A stretch of 64,000 bases of DNA from an uncultured Prevotellaceae bacterium (lineage in GTDB: Bacteria; Bacteroidota; Bacteroidia; Bacteroidales; UBA932), in NCBI GenBank assembly GCA_947166905.1, contig CAMVFZ010000006.1:1-64000 (forward strand), in the 5' to 3' direction. This document shows, in pieces, positions 35,841 to 43,921 of this stretch; positions within the stretch are counted from its first letter, which is position 1, and every line of letters starts with the position of its first letter. The notes beneath the pieces were generated by a model, which ran no database searches, was not told the DNA's origin, and was given only the letters and a program-made list of their open reading frames with translations. The translations under genes and the position numbers were made by a program.

Positions 35841-35944
35841 GGCATTTGCCGAATGCCATATCATTACTAAGGGTAGCAGGCTCCATCAGCCTGCTGTTTT
35901 GCGATGTGATGGGTAAAAACAAGTTAAAAATCGGCATTATTTAC

Positions 35945-35952
35945 TACTTTTG
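35945..35952 (+). promoter_or_regulatory. Promoter of the ferredoxin-like remnant
   Basis: TACTTTTG matches TAnnTTTG, 22 bp before the ATG at 35974. Confidence 0.55.
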
Positions 35953-35973
35953 CTGTCGTAACGATAATTGCGT

Positions 35974-36152
35974 CATGAACAAGATCCGTCTCCAGTTTCA
36001 TCCTTCCTTCGGAGGCAGACCGCGAGACGGTTGTCTACCCCGTCATCGACCGCGACGTTTGCATAGGCTGCCACCTCTGCCGCCTGGTATGCCATACCGG
36101 GGCAATAGGCATGTCCAAACGGGTAGCCAAACACCCGAGGCGGCAAGGATAG
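35974..36152 (+). pseudogene. Frameshifted 4Fe-4S ferredoxin-like remnant
   Basis: ATG 35974 reads MNKIRLQFHPSFGG in one frame. After about 36015 protein-like sequence continues in another frame: ETVVYPVIDRDVCIGCHLC followed by RLVCHTGAI and a stop at 36152. CxxCxxCxxxC is a 4Fe-4S motif. The shift between the two halves indicates a broken gene or a short internal-deletion remnant of a ferredoxin-domain protein; the parent enzyme cannot be named. Confidence 0.6.
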
Positions 36153-36182
36153 TTATGAATTATGGTTTTTATTGGTTAAAAG

Positions 36183-37487
36183 ATGAATCTTAAAAACGTT
36201 AGATTTTACTTCTTAGGCCTGCTGGCCTTGGTGGTATTTGCCTGCCGTCCGGACAATGTTCCGCAGCCGCCGGCACCTCAGACAGAGTGGATATCCAGAG
36301 CCGACGGATTCCAGCAGAATTATACCCTGGATCAGATTGTGGTCCTGAGCCGCCACAACATCCGCTCCCCGCTTGTGAGCAAGAACTCTGTTCTTACCAG
36401 GCTCACCAACAGCAATTATCAGTGGTTCCAGTGGGAAGGACAGCCCAGTCACCTCACCGCCAAAGGCGACAGACTGGAGGCAAAAATGGGCACATTCTTC
36501 AAAGAATGGCTTCAGAAAAAGGATTTCATATCCAGGTATTCTCCGGGCAGCGGAACCTTCCGTTTCTATGCCAATGCAAAACAGCGCTGCCAGACAACGG
36601 CAAGGAGTTTTGCCGATGCCCTTCTTCCCGGCCAGAATGCCGAGGTGGAGATGAAAGTGGCGTTCGACACTATGGACCCCGTATTCAATCCCCAGATTAC
36701 CAAGCTGTCCGACAGTTTCGTTACCAAGGCCCAGGGCGAGATAGCTGAGAGATTCGGAGACATCAACACTCCCATCGCAAGCTCTTTTGCCCTGTTGGAA
36801 CGCGTCATCGACATTACCAACTCCCCGGCATATCCGGACACCACCTCTTTCAGTCAGTTCCCCTCCAAGGTTTCCTTCAAAATGAACGCGGAGCCCTCTA
36901 TGAGCGGAGGCCTGAAGATGGCCTGCACTGTGTCTGACGCCCTCTCCCTTCAGTATTACGAGGAAACCGACGACTACAAAGCATCGTTCGGCCACAACCT
37001 CAGTTTCGACGACTGGGTTCAGATTTCATCCGTGAAGGAGTGGTATGGAGACATCCTTTTCACCGCCCCGTCCGTGTCGGTTAACGTTGCGCATCCTCTT
37101 CTGCAGGAAATCCTCAGCGAGATGCAGAAAGAAAATCGCATCTTCACTTTCCTTTGCGGTCACGACTCCAATGTTGGAAGCGTGCTTGCCGCACTTGAAG
37201 CGGAAGATGTGGACCTTCCCGCTTCCATTGAGAAGCGCACGCCGATCGGCTGCAAGCTGATATTCGAAACCTTCACCGGAAAAGACGGATCCAAGTATGC
37301 CGACATTCTGCTGGTCTATGCAACTGCTTCCCAGCTTCGCTCCGAGGCCTCTCTCTCTTATTCCAACCCTCCTGCAGGAGTGAGAATCCCGCTTAAGGGA
37401 CTCAAGGCTAATGCCGATGGGCTGTACAGCCTCTCCGACGTATATGGGCGCCTGTCACGGGCTATCGATGCATACGACACTCTCTAA
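36183..37487 (+). CDS. Histidine-type phosphatase, lipoprotein
   Basis: 434 aa with a lipoprotein signal (FLGLLALVVFAC). Catalytic SRHNIRSPL matches the RHGxRxP phosphohistidine motif with N for G, and CGHDSNVGSVLAAL supplies the HD proton donor. Such branch-2 histidine phosphatases include phytases and MINPP. It probably acts in the periplasm or at the surface on phosphorylated compounds such as inositol phosphates. Convergent with the Hsp20 gene. Confidence 0.86.
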   Translation: MNLKNVRFYFLGLLALVVFACRPDNVPQPPAPQTEWISRADGFQQNYTLDQIVVLSRHNIRSPLVSKNSVLTRLTNSNYQWFQWEGQPSHLTAKGDRLEAKMGTFFKEWLQKKDFISRYSPGSGTFRFYANAKQRCQTTARSFADALLPGQNAEVEMKVAFDTMDPVFNPQITKLSDSFVTKAQGEIAERFGDINTPIASSFALLERVIDITNSPAYPDTTSFSQFPSKVSFKMNAEPSMSGGLKMACTVSDALSLQYYEETDDYKASFGHNLSFDDWVQISSVKEWYGDILFTAPSVSVNVAHPLLQEILSEMQKENRIFTFLCGHDSNVGSVLAALEAEDVDLPASIEKRTPIGCKLIFETFTGKDGSKYADILLVYATASQLRSEASLSYSNPPAGVRIPLKGLKANADGLYSLSDVYGRLSRAIDAYDTL

Positions 37488-37561
37488 GGTTTTAGCAACG
37501 GTGATAATACGCTTTTATTTAGGTTGACTTGGTATCGTTATCCCTACTGGCTTTTTGGCGT

Positions 37562-37596
37562 AAAAAAGGGCGCAGCCCTTCATGACTGCGCCCTTT
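37562..37596. terminator. Hairpin terminator between phosphatase and Hsp20 genes
   Basis: AAAGGGCGCAG / CTGCGCCCTTT stem with a T-run on the minus strand, so it mainly serves hsp20; it may act in both directions. Confidence 0.8.
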
Positions 37597-37621
37597 ATAC
37601 CAATAACTGTGGCGTCAGAGA

Positions 37622-38053
37622 TTATTGTATCTCAATCTGCTTGACGGCCTTCTGGACATCCACTTTCTCCTTCTTGGGGATGTGGACATTCAGCACACCG
37701 TGCTCCACCTTGGCTTCAATCTTGTCGGCCTCGGCATCCTCGGGAAGCGTAAGCATCTGCTGGAACTTCTCGTAAGAGAATTCACGGCGTAGATACCTTC
37801 CGTGGTGTTTTTTCTCATGGTTCTCGGCCTTCTTTTCCATGTTGATGACAAGGTTGTTGTCCTCGTCCACATGGACCTGGAAGTCTTCCTTGGTGAGACC
37901 CGGAGCGGCCAGCTCCACGTCGTACTCTTTTTCGTTTTCAATTACATTGATGGCCGGAGCGGTGTAGTTCGTCCTTTCCATCCAGCTGTTGTCGAAGAAG
38001 TCGTTGAAGATGTCAGGCAACCAGCTTTGATTCCTTCTAATCGTAGGTAACAT
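37622..38053 (-). CDS. Hsp20/alpha-crystallin small heat-shock protein
   Basis: 143 aa. The alpha-crystallin domain covers about residues 35-135 (ELAAPGLTKEDFQVHVDEDN, GVLNVHIPKKEK with the I-x-I-like tail). An ATP-independent holdase in the cytoplasm. Normal length. It lies within the accessory islet but is also common in core Bacteroidales genomes. Confidence 0.93.
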   Translation of the reverse strand: MLPTIRRNQSWLPDIFNDFFDNSWMERTNYTAPAINVIENEKEYDVELAAPGLTKEDFQVHVDEDNNLVINMEKKAENHEKKHHGRYLRREFSYEKFQQMLTLPEDAEADKIEAKVEHGVLNVHIPKKEKVDVQKAVKQIEIQ

Positions 38054-38390
38054 AACAAAATCATTTTAAACATTCTTCGGTTTCGGGTCCTTACGTGGCC
38101 TTCCGTCCGGGTTCCTCATCGGAACGCCTAAGGATATTGCAAAGCTGGGACCAGTGCCGGGATGATGGACTATTTGTCACCATAGAAGTGCCAAATAGTC
38201 CATTTTGTGGACAAATTGTCATTTCCGGATTTAGGTTGACTCCGGCTGGAGTCTATCCCTGATAGAAGTTGACTCTGGTTTAACTTATAACTGATGCGGG
38301 TTGACTTGTCGTCGTTATCCCTCTTGTTGAAGTCATCAAAACAATCCCCGGAAAATGTGGTCAAATGTGGTCAACTTCTAGGGATTGTGG
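38054..38390. other. Intergenic stretch with hairpins and reversed GACCA repeats
   Basis: No gene seen. It holds a hairpin built on TGGACTATTTG / CCAAATAGTCCA (38165-38205), a small GACTCC-GGCT-GGAGTC hairpin (near 38238) and, at 38356-38405, TGTGGTCAAA-type motifs, the inverted form of the GACCAAA repeats of the islet. A TTTAGGTTGACT motif at about 38230 also occurs near 37518. Confidence 0.5.
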
Positions 38391-38681
38391 TCAAAACGTG
38401 GTCAAGTTTTTCAACGCCAAAGCAAGTCCTTCTCCTGGGATATCATGATAATCATAATCAGCGACAAAAGAATCGAGTTTATATGAACTCAAGAAGTCTT
38501 GGTATGTCAAAACCTCGTCAAGAAGTTTGGCGGGCTTCGAATCTACCACCATAACGCTCCAGAGGATATCAGACTGCTCATAGACGAGGCCATTGAGATC
38601 ATCGCTACTCCTAGATACGTTTCCTATGAGGACCACGCCATCCTGTCCCAGCAGAGGTTGCTGCCGGAGCGCGGAAAATGA
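38391..38681. other. Ambiguous ORF remnants on both strands
   Basis: The minus strand carries an 81-aa frame (ending DYHDIPGEGLALALKNLTTF) whose stop runs into reversed GACCA repeats, as the stops of other cargo genes do. The plus strand carries an overlapping frame ending EDHAILSQQRLLPERGK. Both look partly protein-like and neither has a good start or promoter. I cannot decide which was coding; this is probably a decayed cargo gene. Confidence 0.3.
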
Positions 38682-38772
38682 TTAAATCTGTGATCGATAA
38701 GTTGGAATTTATTTTCCATGTCGAAGGTTAGAGTCCTTTCCGTCGCAGGTCAGGTTTTTTTTAAAAAAGGAG

Positions 38773-38780
38773 TATCTTTG
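38773..38780 (+). promoter_or_regulatory. Promoter of the EamA transporter gene
   Basis: TATCTTTG matches TAnnTTTG. The apparent GTG start at 38780 overlaps it, so translation must start at 38804. Confidence 0.65.
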
Positions 38781-38803
38781 TGACCCGAATTCATCAGGAG
38801 GTC

Positions 38804-39703
38804 ATGAAAACGATTCTGCATACGGACAAGAGGCGTCTCTTTGGTTACATTGCCGGCATTGTTGCCGGTGTTTCTTATGGAACCAACCCGCTTTTCGGTA
38901 AGGCATTGATGGAGAGTGGAGTGCCCATTCTGGTCATGCTCTTTTTCCGTTATGCCTTCGCTGCCGGCTTTCTGGCGGTACTCATGGGTTTCAAAAAAGA
39001 ATCCTTTCTGGCAAAGCGGCGAGAACTTGGCCTCCTGATTCTGCTCGGCATATTCTTCGCGGGCAGCAGCCTTACCCTCTTCTGCTCATACGAGTTCATC
39101 CCGTCCGGACTTGCAACAACGCTGATTTACCTGTACCCGGCAATTGTTGCACTGATAATGGTTTTTCTTCGAATCTACCCCAGTTGGCAGACATGGTTCG
39201 CCATCTCTGCAACCTTCGGTGGAATCCTGCTTCTTTCCACTCCGTCCGGGGATGTTCTGATTCGCATCCCGGGAATAGTGCTTGCCATAGGATCGGCCCT
39301 GTGCTATTCTTTATATCTGGTTATCGTGAACAGAAGCAAACGTATTCGGAACGTTTCGGAGCATACGCTCACTCTTTATTCGCTGGTCACGGGGGCTGTC
39401 CTGTTTGCAGCCATCCGCGCGGCCCAGGGCGGAAGTATGCTTGAAGGTATCGACACGCTCGGAGACTGGGGAAATTTCATCGGCCTGGCAATCATTCCCA
39501 CGATGGTCTCCATGCTCACCATCGCTATTTCTTCCCGTTATATTGGTCCCACAAAGACGGCTGTCCTGGGCGTGTTTGAACCGCTTACGGCAATCCTGAT
39601 AGGTACGCTTATGTTTGGAGAAACGCTAACCGCCAAGATGGCGACAGGAATAGCTGTCTGCGTAGCAGCCGTTGTGTTTATGATCGTTAAGCCCGAGAAA
39701 TAA
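38804..39703 (+). CDS. EamA/DMT-superfamily transporter
   Basis: About 299 aa, ten predicted membrane helices in two EamA repeats (first from IAGIVAGVSYGTNPLFGKA, second from VLAIGSALCYSLYLVIV). Such proteins export metabolites or drugs; the substrate is unknown. ATG at 38804 is preceded by AGGAGGT and lies downstream of the promoter. Confidence 0.88.
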   Translation: MKTILHTDKRRLFGYIAGIVAGVSYGTNPLFGKALMESGVPILVMLFFRYAFAAGFLAVLMGFKKESFLAKRRELGLLILLGIFFAGSSLTLFCSYEFIPSGLATTLIYLYPAIVALIMVFLRIYPSWQTWFAISATFGGILLLSTPSGDVLIRIPGIVLAIGSALCYSLYLVIVNRSKRIRNVSEHTLTLYSLVTGAVLFAAIRAAQGGSMLEGIDTLGDWGNFIGLAIIPTMVSMLTIAISSRYIGPTKTAVLGVFEPLTAILIGTLMFGETLTAKMATGIAVCVAAVVFMIVKPEK

Positions 39704-39753
39704 CGTTTTTCTGGAAATTAAATCGGGTTCTATAGGGTCTGAAGAATAATGTT

Positions 39754-39761
39754 TACCTTTG
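39754..39761 (+). promoter_or_regulatory. Promoter of crcB
   Basis: TACCTTTG inside a block shared with 42697-42750 (AGGGTCTG, AGAATAATG, GTTAGATAAATCGGAATT), i.e. the same leader precedes crcB and the TfoX-N gene. Confidence 0.75.
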
Positions 39762-39768
39762 CGAGTTA

Positions 39769-39784
39769 GATAAATCGGAATTCA
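39769..39784. repeat. Leader palindrome copy at crcB start
   Basis: GATAAATCGGAATTCA, a partly degenerate copy of the GATAAATC/GATTTATC palindrome, directly before the ATG at 39785. Confidence 0.7.
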
Positions 39785-40165
39785 ATGGTTTTAGATATCA
39801 TCAAGAATGTCGCAGTCGTCGGCGCTGGCAGTTTCATCGGTGGAGCAGCAAGGTATCTTGTCTCACTGCTGATGAAAGGCATTGGTAAGGGATTTCCCTG
39901 GGCAACGCTGTCCGTAAATCTGGTCGGTTGCTTCCTGATTGGGTTTTTGTGGGGTCTGTTCAGCCGGACCGCCAGCGAGGGTAGCAATTGGGCCTTGTTC
40001 CTGACAGTGGGACTCTGCGGAGGTTTCACCACCTTCTCCACCTTCTCAAAAGAAGCACTGATGATGCTGCAGGCCGGCAATATATGGGGATTCGCTGGGT
40101 ACGTGTCCATCAGTGTGATTGTGGGTATTGCCCTCGTTGCATTGGGATATTTTCTGATACGTTAA
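39785..40165 (+). CDS. crcB: Fluoride exporter CrcB/FluC
   Basis: 126 aa, four membrane helices. Signatures: GGAARYLVSLLMK, NLVGCFLIGFLWG and GLCGGFTTFSTFSKEAL. It forms a dual-topology dimer that exports fluoride. The gene is bracketed by related palindromes: one before the start codon, the other beginning at the stop codon (40164-40178). There is no room for a fluoride riboswitch between promoter and ATG. Confidence 0.93.
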   Translation: MVLDIIKNVAVVGAGSFIGGAARYLVSLLMKGIGKGFPWATLSVNLVGCFLIGFLWGLFSRTASEGSNWALFLTVGLCGGFTTFSTFSKEALMMLQAGNIWGFAGYVSISVIVGIALVALGYFLIR

Positions 40166-40178
40166 ATTCCAATTTATC
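40164..40178. repeat. Palindrome copy at crcB stop
   Basis: AAATTCCAATTTATC, the inverted form of the leader palindrome, begins within the TAA stop codon of crcB. It is followed at 40195-40212 by GCGACCAAATGTGACC repeats. Confidence 0.65.
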
Positions 40179-40300
40179 TATCATTTGGTTCCAAATGCGA
40201 CCAAATGTGACCCAAAATCTATCAAGTTGGGCCGGTCCACAATTTTGTGGTCCTCAAAGTAGTGGTGTGAATAATAGTTGTGCAACATAAGAATATTTCT

Positions 40301-40308
40301 TATCTTTG
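40301..40308 (+). promoter_or_regulatory. Promoter of the ParD/ParE-like module
   Basis: TATCTTTG, 19 bp before the ATG at 40327. A short AAGAATATTTCTT inverted repeat at 40289-40301 overlaps its 5' side and could be the antitoxin operator. Confidence 0.6.
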
Positions 40309-40326
40309 TTGAAAATACTGATAGAA

Positions 40327-40575
40327 ATGAAAACAACCACTGTCGCATTAGGGGCTCATTTTGACGCATTTATCCAGGCTAGTGTCCTTGGTGGCCGTTA
40401 CACGAACGCCAGTGAGGTGATTCGTGCCGGGCTCAGAAGGCTGGAGGAGGATGAGCAAAAGATAGCAGCTCTCCGTGCTGCCATTGAGGAAGGTGAAGCA
40501 AGCGGGTATGTCGAAGACTTTGACTTCGAATCCCACTTGGAGGAGTTGAAGGCTAAGCGGAGGAACAATGGCTAA
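40327..40575 (+). CDS. ParD-like ribbon-helix-helix antitoxin
   Basis: 82 aa. N-terminal RHH fold (MKTTTVALGAHFDAFIQASV, then GRYTNASEVIRAGLRRLEEDE) and an acidic C-terminal toxin-binding tail. It neutralises ParE and represses its own operon. It overlaps the toxin gene by 8 bp. Small TA modules are common in mobile islets and help retain them. Confidence 0.9.
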   Translation: MKTTTVALGAHFDAFIQASVLGGRYTNASEVIRAGLRRLEEDEQKIAALRAAIEEGEASGYVEDFDFESHLEELKAKRRNNG

Positions 40576-40864
40576 AATTAGATTATCCAGAAAGGCCATT
40601 ACTGATCTGGACTGCATTTGGGACTATACTGTTGAAACCTGGTCAGAAGAGCAGGCTGTCATTTATTATCGGCAAATATATACCGCAATTCAAGGATTGA
40701 ACAGTTTGCCTGTTTTCCTTGAAAAGGAATATAATGTCGTAAAGCCCGGGCTCTTTGGTTTCAAGGTCGGGCATCATATTGTTTTCTATAAAAAGCACAA
40801 GGATGGTTCCATCTGGGTGGATCGTATTCTCCACGAGAAGATGGACTATCAAAGACACCTGTAA
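40568..40864 (+). CDS. ParE/RelE-superfamily toxin
   Basis: 98 aa: MAKIRLSRKAITDLDCIWDY start, GLFGFKVGHHIVFYKK and VDRILHEKMDYQRHL end, typical of ParE toxins that poison gyrase. Translationally coupled to the ParD gene. Confidence 0.9.
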   Translation: MAKIRLSRKAITDLDCIWDYTVETWSEEQAVIYYRQIYTAIQGLNSLPVFLEKEYNVVKPGLFGFKVGHHIVFYKKHKDGSIWVDRILHEKMDYQRHL

Positions 40865-40897
40865 TCGTCGTTGTTTATGCCTCAAAAACTGTATTGT

Positions 40898-41557
40898 ATG
40901 AAAACGAGAATCATCATAATCTTGCTGCTGATAAATATCATACCTTCTTTTTCACAAAATAGGTTAACACCAGAAACGAGAGTAGTTAGCATGTCTTCTT
41001 TTGAGTATTATCAAAGGGTCGACAGCCTCCTCTTTTCGAAAGAAAACGGGAGGTATAAATTCGCCTTACAGGTGCTCCCTTCTTTCGCCCCGGAATATGG
41101 TCTCGTGTATTCTTCGGAAGCAAAACAGCTGATTCTACGAGAGGCTAATATGAATATTTGGTATGGGAAAAGACAATTGCCGAAAATAGAAGAGTATCGT
41201 TTATCCATAACAACGGAATATGCCGATAAACTCGATTCGCTATTATTATCAGCTGTACTGTCTTCTTCCTATCTTTCTGACTCTCGGGGTCACGATGGAA
41301 CAGTTTATAATTTCCGTGTAGATAGGGGGCGTTATTCTGCGTCTTGCTGGTCACCCAAGAATGGCAATTGTGCCCGTTTAGTCAGTATTACGGAGGAGAT
41401 ATGCAAAGGTGTGAAGTTTAATGATACCAGTATTCTTGACGAACTGTCACCTGAGATTGACTTATTGACAAACGCCTTTCTTGATCTTCTGCCAGAAGGC
41501 GGACGATTGATGGATGAAAACGGCGTTCTTCTTATTGAAAGCAAGCCCAAATTATAG
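40898..41557 (+). CDS. Hypothetical exported protein, 219 aa
   Basis: Signal peptide MKTRIIIILLLINIIPSFSQ; the ATG at 40898 is chosen because it starts this signal. Otherwise soluble, AT-rich, no recognised domain. It lies 33 bp after parE without an obvious promoter of its own. Its stop is followed closely by two GACCAAA repeat pairs (41583-41631). Confidence 0.6.
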   Translation: MKTRIIIILLLINIIPSFSQNRLTPETRVVSMSSFEYYQRVDSLLFSKENGRYKFALQVLPSFAPEYGLVYSSEAKQLILREANMNIWYGKRQLPKIEEYRLSITTEYADKLDSLLLSAVLSSSYLSDSRGHDGTVYNFRVDRGRYSASCWSPKNGNCARLVSITEEICKGVKFNDTSILDELSPEIDLLTNAFLDLLPEGGRLMDENGVLLIESKPKL

Positions 41558-41582
41558 GCATATTCTCTTCTTGGTGAGGAAA

Positions 41583-41631
41583 ATGCGACCAAATGCGACC
41601 AAATTTTCTGGAATGCGACCAAATGCGACCG
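41583..41631. repeat. Two pairs of GCGACCAAAT repeats
   Basis: ATGCGACCAAATGCGACC occurs twice, separated by ~10 bp, directly after the exported-protein gene. Similar pairs are at 35477, 40195, 42431, 42637, 42667, 44182, 44201, 45449 and 46350, and inverted at 38356. Confidence 0.85.
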
Positions 41632-41706
41632 AATTCTATGACCTTTTATTTCAGCTGTTGAGACTCTTCAGAAATTGGTATAATCTGACCTATCAAAAGA
41701 AAGTAG

Positions 41707-41714
41707 TAACTTTG
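41707..41714 (+). promoter_or_regulatory. Promoter of the acetyltransferase gene
   Basis: TAACTTTG in a ~30-bp block identical to that at 35567-35596. Confidence 0.75.
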
Positions 41715-41736
41715 TATGTTTGATGATGATTTCATT

Positions 41737-42387
41737 ATGAGCAAAGTTGCTAAAAGACCAGATCCTAATTCGGCATTTCCCAATCCGAATCTGCCAAGGC
41801 TATGCTTCATTAAAAACGTGGTGAAGAATCCCCGTATCATCATTGGGGACTATACCTATTATGACGATGTGGATGGGGCAGACCAATTTGAAGCGCACGT
41901 CACCCACTTCTACGATTTCATCGGCGACAAACTGATAATCGGGAAGTTCTGTGCCATAGCAAAAGGGATAGAGTTCGTAATGAATGGCGCTAATCACAGA
42001 ATGGATGGAGTGACGGCCTATCCTTTTTACATAATGGGCGGAGACTGGGGTAGCGCAATAGCACCAGTAAAAGACGAGCTCCCACTTAAGGGTGACACCG
42101 TTGTGGGTAATGATGTCTGGATAGGTCAGAACGTGACCGTGATGCCTGGTGTACATATCGGTGATGGTGCCATCATCGGTGCGAATTCAGTCGTTGCATC
42201 CGACATCCCTCCCTATGCTGTTGCTGCAGGCAATCCTTGTCGGGTTATCCGGAAGCGATTTGACGACGAATTCATAGCCTACCTCCTGGATTTGAAGTGG
42301 TGGGATTGGGATATCGAAAAGATAGAGGCCAACTTCGAGGCTCTGTCCAGCGGTGACCTCTCACTGATAAGAAAGATTAAGGTGTAA
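41737..42387 (+). CDS. CatB/Vat-like xenobiotic O-acetyltransferase
   Basis: About 216 aa, left-handed beta-helix acyltransferase with hexapeptide repeats (VVGNDVWIGQNVTVMPGVHI, GDGAIIGANSVVASDIPPYA). FVMNGANHRMDGVTAYPF carries the catalytic His typical of Vat/XAT enzymes, which acetylate streptogramin A or chloramphenicol. Whether this copy gives resistance cannot be told from sequence. ATG at 41737 (MSKVAKRPDPNS) is used because the ATG at 41716 is too close to the promoter. Confidence 0.88.
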   Translation: MSKVAKRPDPNSAFPNPNLPRLCFIKNVVKNPRIIIGDYTYYDDVDGADQFEAHVTHFYDFIGDKLIIGKFCAIAKGIEFVMNGANHRMDGVTAYPFYIMGGDWGSAIAPVKDELPLKGDTVVGNDVWIGQNVTVMPGVHIGDGAIIGANSVVASDIPPYAVAAGNPCRVIRKRFDDEFIAYLLDLKWWDWDIEKIEANFEALSSGDLSLIRKIKV

Positions 42388-42723
42388 ATACCTATCTGTC
42401 GGTCTCTCTGCTCTTCTGCTAGAAGAAAAAGTGACCAAATGCGACCAAATTTGGGGGATACAAAAAAACAAGACTTTGTAAAGTGTTTGAAAGTCAACAA
42501 CTTACAAGGTCTTGTTGCGCCTCGGATGGGAGCTTGAAGATAGGTGGCTATCGTGTATTCTCGTTGGCTATCGAATGATTTGTCTATCAAGTGGTTGATA
42601 TAATCCAGCGGTGTATTCAAATAATAAGCGGAAAAGGTGACCAAAAGTGACCAAATTTTGAAAGAAGTGACCAAAAGTGACCGAATAATCTATCTAGTTC
42701 GAAAGGGTCTGGAGAATAATGAT
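42388..42723. other. Intergenic stretch containing module 2
   Basis: No gene. In order: a GACCAAAT repeat pair (42431-42450), a hairpin AACAAGACTTTGTAA / TTACAAGGTCTTGTT (42468-42516) equivalent to a tRNA trailer terminator, repeat module 2, and another GACCAAA pair at 42667. Confidence 0.7.
42514..42656 (+). repeat. tRNA-Leu-end repeat module 2
   Basis: Starts GTTGCGCCTCGGATGGGA (two changes from the tRNA-Leu end), continues through GGTGGCTATCGTGTATTC, GATTTGTCTATCAAGTGG and CGGTGTATTCAAATAATA, and ends in two GTGACCAAA motifs. The part after the tRNA core is nearly the same as in modules 3 and 4. Confidence 0.85.
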
Positions 42724-42731
42724 TAACTTTG
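42724..42731 (+). promoter_or_regulatory. Promoter of the TfoX-N gene
   Basis: TAACTTTG with the same leader block as crcB (39735-39781). Confidence 0.75.
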
Positions 42732-42738
42732 ACAGTTA

Positions 42739-42755
42739 GATAAATCGGAATTTAT
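42739..42755. repeat. Leader palindrome copy at the TfoX-N gene start
   Basis: GATAAATCGGAATTTAT; its last bases overlap the ATG at 42754. Confidence 0.8.
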
Positions 42756-43080
42756 GGCTTGCAATCCAGACTTCATCCAATATATTATCGATCAGTGCTC
42801 CGGTGCTGGGGAGATTGCCGTAAAAAAAATGATGGGAGATTACTGTGCTTATTGCAACGGTGTTCTCTTCGGTCTCATCTGCGACAATAACTTCTATGTT
42901 AAAGTTACTGAGCCCGGTAGGTCTGTCTTGAAGGATGTTATCCTGCGACCGCCGTACAACGGTGCGAAAGACTACTTCTATATCAGTGATGTTGATGATA
43001 GGGATTACCTGACAACACTTATCAAAGCCACAATTCCGGCACTTCCTAAGCCGAAAGTGAAAAAGAATCCAATAAAGTAA
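42754..43080 (+). CDS. TfoX N-terminal-domain protein
   Basis: 108 aa, consisting of a single TfoX-N domain (IAVKKMMGDYCAYCNGVLFG, and PPYNGAKDYFYISDVDDRDY). Stand-alone TfoX-N proteins are small and of unknown role; the name comes from a competence regulator and does not imply one here. It overlaps the next start by 1 bp (TAATG). Confidence 0.85.
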   Translation: MACNPDFIQYIIDQCSGAGEIAVKKMMGDYCAYCNGVLFGLICDNNFYVKVTEPGRSVLKDVILRPPYNGAKDYFYISDVDDRDYLTTLIKATIPALPKPKVKKNPIK

Positions 43081-43382
43081 TGAAAGCACTAATTATCAAC
43101 GGGAGCCCTCGCCAGAAGGGTAATACATCCATCGCTTTGACTGAGATTGCAAAGCAGCTGGAAAAGCTAGGCATTGAGAGTGAAATTGTTTGGATAGGCA
43201 ACAAACCTGTCCGTGGCTGCATTGCCTGCAATACGTGCAAGGACAATCCGGGAGCCTGCGTGTTTGATGATGATGTCTGCAACGGCATCTCTGCAAAGAT
43301 GAACTCCTCTGATGCACTTATCGTAGGATCCCCGGTATACTGGGGACAGCCGAACGGGGACGGGATGCATTTCATTCGATAA
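43080..43382 (+). pseudogene. NADPH-dependent FMN reductase/flavodoxin-like, truncated
   Basis: 100 aa: N-terminal half of a flavodoxin-fold reductase with MKALIINGSPRQKGNTSIAL (FMN phosphate loop), CIACNTCKDNPGAC and SSDALIVGSPVYWGQPNG. Normal members have about 180-200 aa; here the frame ends at GDGMHFIR just after the second flavin loop. The C-terminal half is missing and the next gene follows in 12 bp, so it is a deletion remnant. Confidence 0.8.
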
Positions 43383-43394
43383 GTCGAGAATTAT

Positions 43395-43595
43395 ATGAAA
43401 CTGAAGAAAAGAAAGCTCAAGTTTGCAGCGATATTTGGAATCTGCTGGTTCGCGCTCCTGGTCCTGCTGGTTGATGGGATTCTGAAATTTAAGACACTGG
43501 TCGATTATTTCGGGTCCTACGCTTTGGTGGAGATTTCGCTGATCCTATTGGTCGTTCTACCTACATTGGCGGTTTATATCTTCACTAAAGAATAA
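43395..43595 (+). CDS. Small membrane protein, 66 aa
   Basis: Basic N-terminus (MKLKKRKLKF) followed by two hydrophobic helices (about residues 11-28 and 40-62). No recognised family. It lies 12 bp after the truncated reductase and could share its transcript. Confidence 0.55.
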   Translation: MKLKKRKLKFAAIFGICWFALLVLLVDGILKFKTLVDYFGSYALVEISLILLVVLPTLAVYIFTKE

Positions 43596-43601
43596 CAAAC
43601 A

Positions 43602-43618
43602 GATAAATCGGTATTTAT
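43602..43618. repeat. Leader palindrome copy before gene 43619
   Basis: GATAAATCGGTATTTAT ends directly before the ATG at 43619. Confidence 0.8.
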
Positions 43619-43921
43619 ATGATCTGGTGGTTCATCTTTCTCGCTGTAATCCTGATTCTCGTTGGGACAGCTTATCTTCGGGGCAAATGTGATGGATTCA
43701 TAGCCGGTTACAATACTTCTTCCCCGGAGAAGCAGAAGAAGTATGATATCAAACGCCTACGACTTATCGTGGCCTGTTTCCATTTCGCTCTGGCCGGCTT
43801 GTTCTTTCTCTACTTAATGAAGAACTCTGATTTAGCAGCAACAATCCATCTATCCTGCGTGGCCATCCTGGCAGTTGTTGCCGTAGTTTTAGCAAATTCG
43901 TGGGCGAAGAAAAACAAATAA
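43619..43921 (+). CDS. Small membrane protein, 100 aa, bracketed by palindromes
   Basis: Three hydrophobic segments (residues about 3-18, 46-64 and 74-93). Family not recognised. Palindrome copies lie directly before its start codon and across its stop codon (43918-43933), the same arrangement as crcB. Confidence 0.55.
   Translation: MIWWFIFLAVILILVGTAYLRGKCDGFIAGYNTSSPEKQKKYDIKRLRLIVACFHFALAGLFFLYLMKNSDLAATIHLSCVAILAVVAVVLANSWAKKNK

Noticed and set aside
39754..39785. Fluoride riboswitch upstream of crcB
   Set aside because: Only about 24 bp separate the -7 element from the ATG, too short for the crcB riboswitch, and its conserved sequence is absent.
41583..42683. GACCAAA repeats as a CRISPR array
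   Set aside because: Units are only ~10 bp, occur in ones or pairs without regular spacers, and no cas gene is present.
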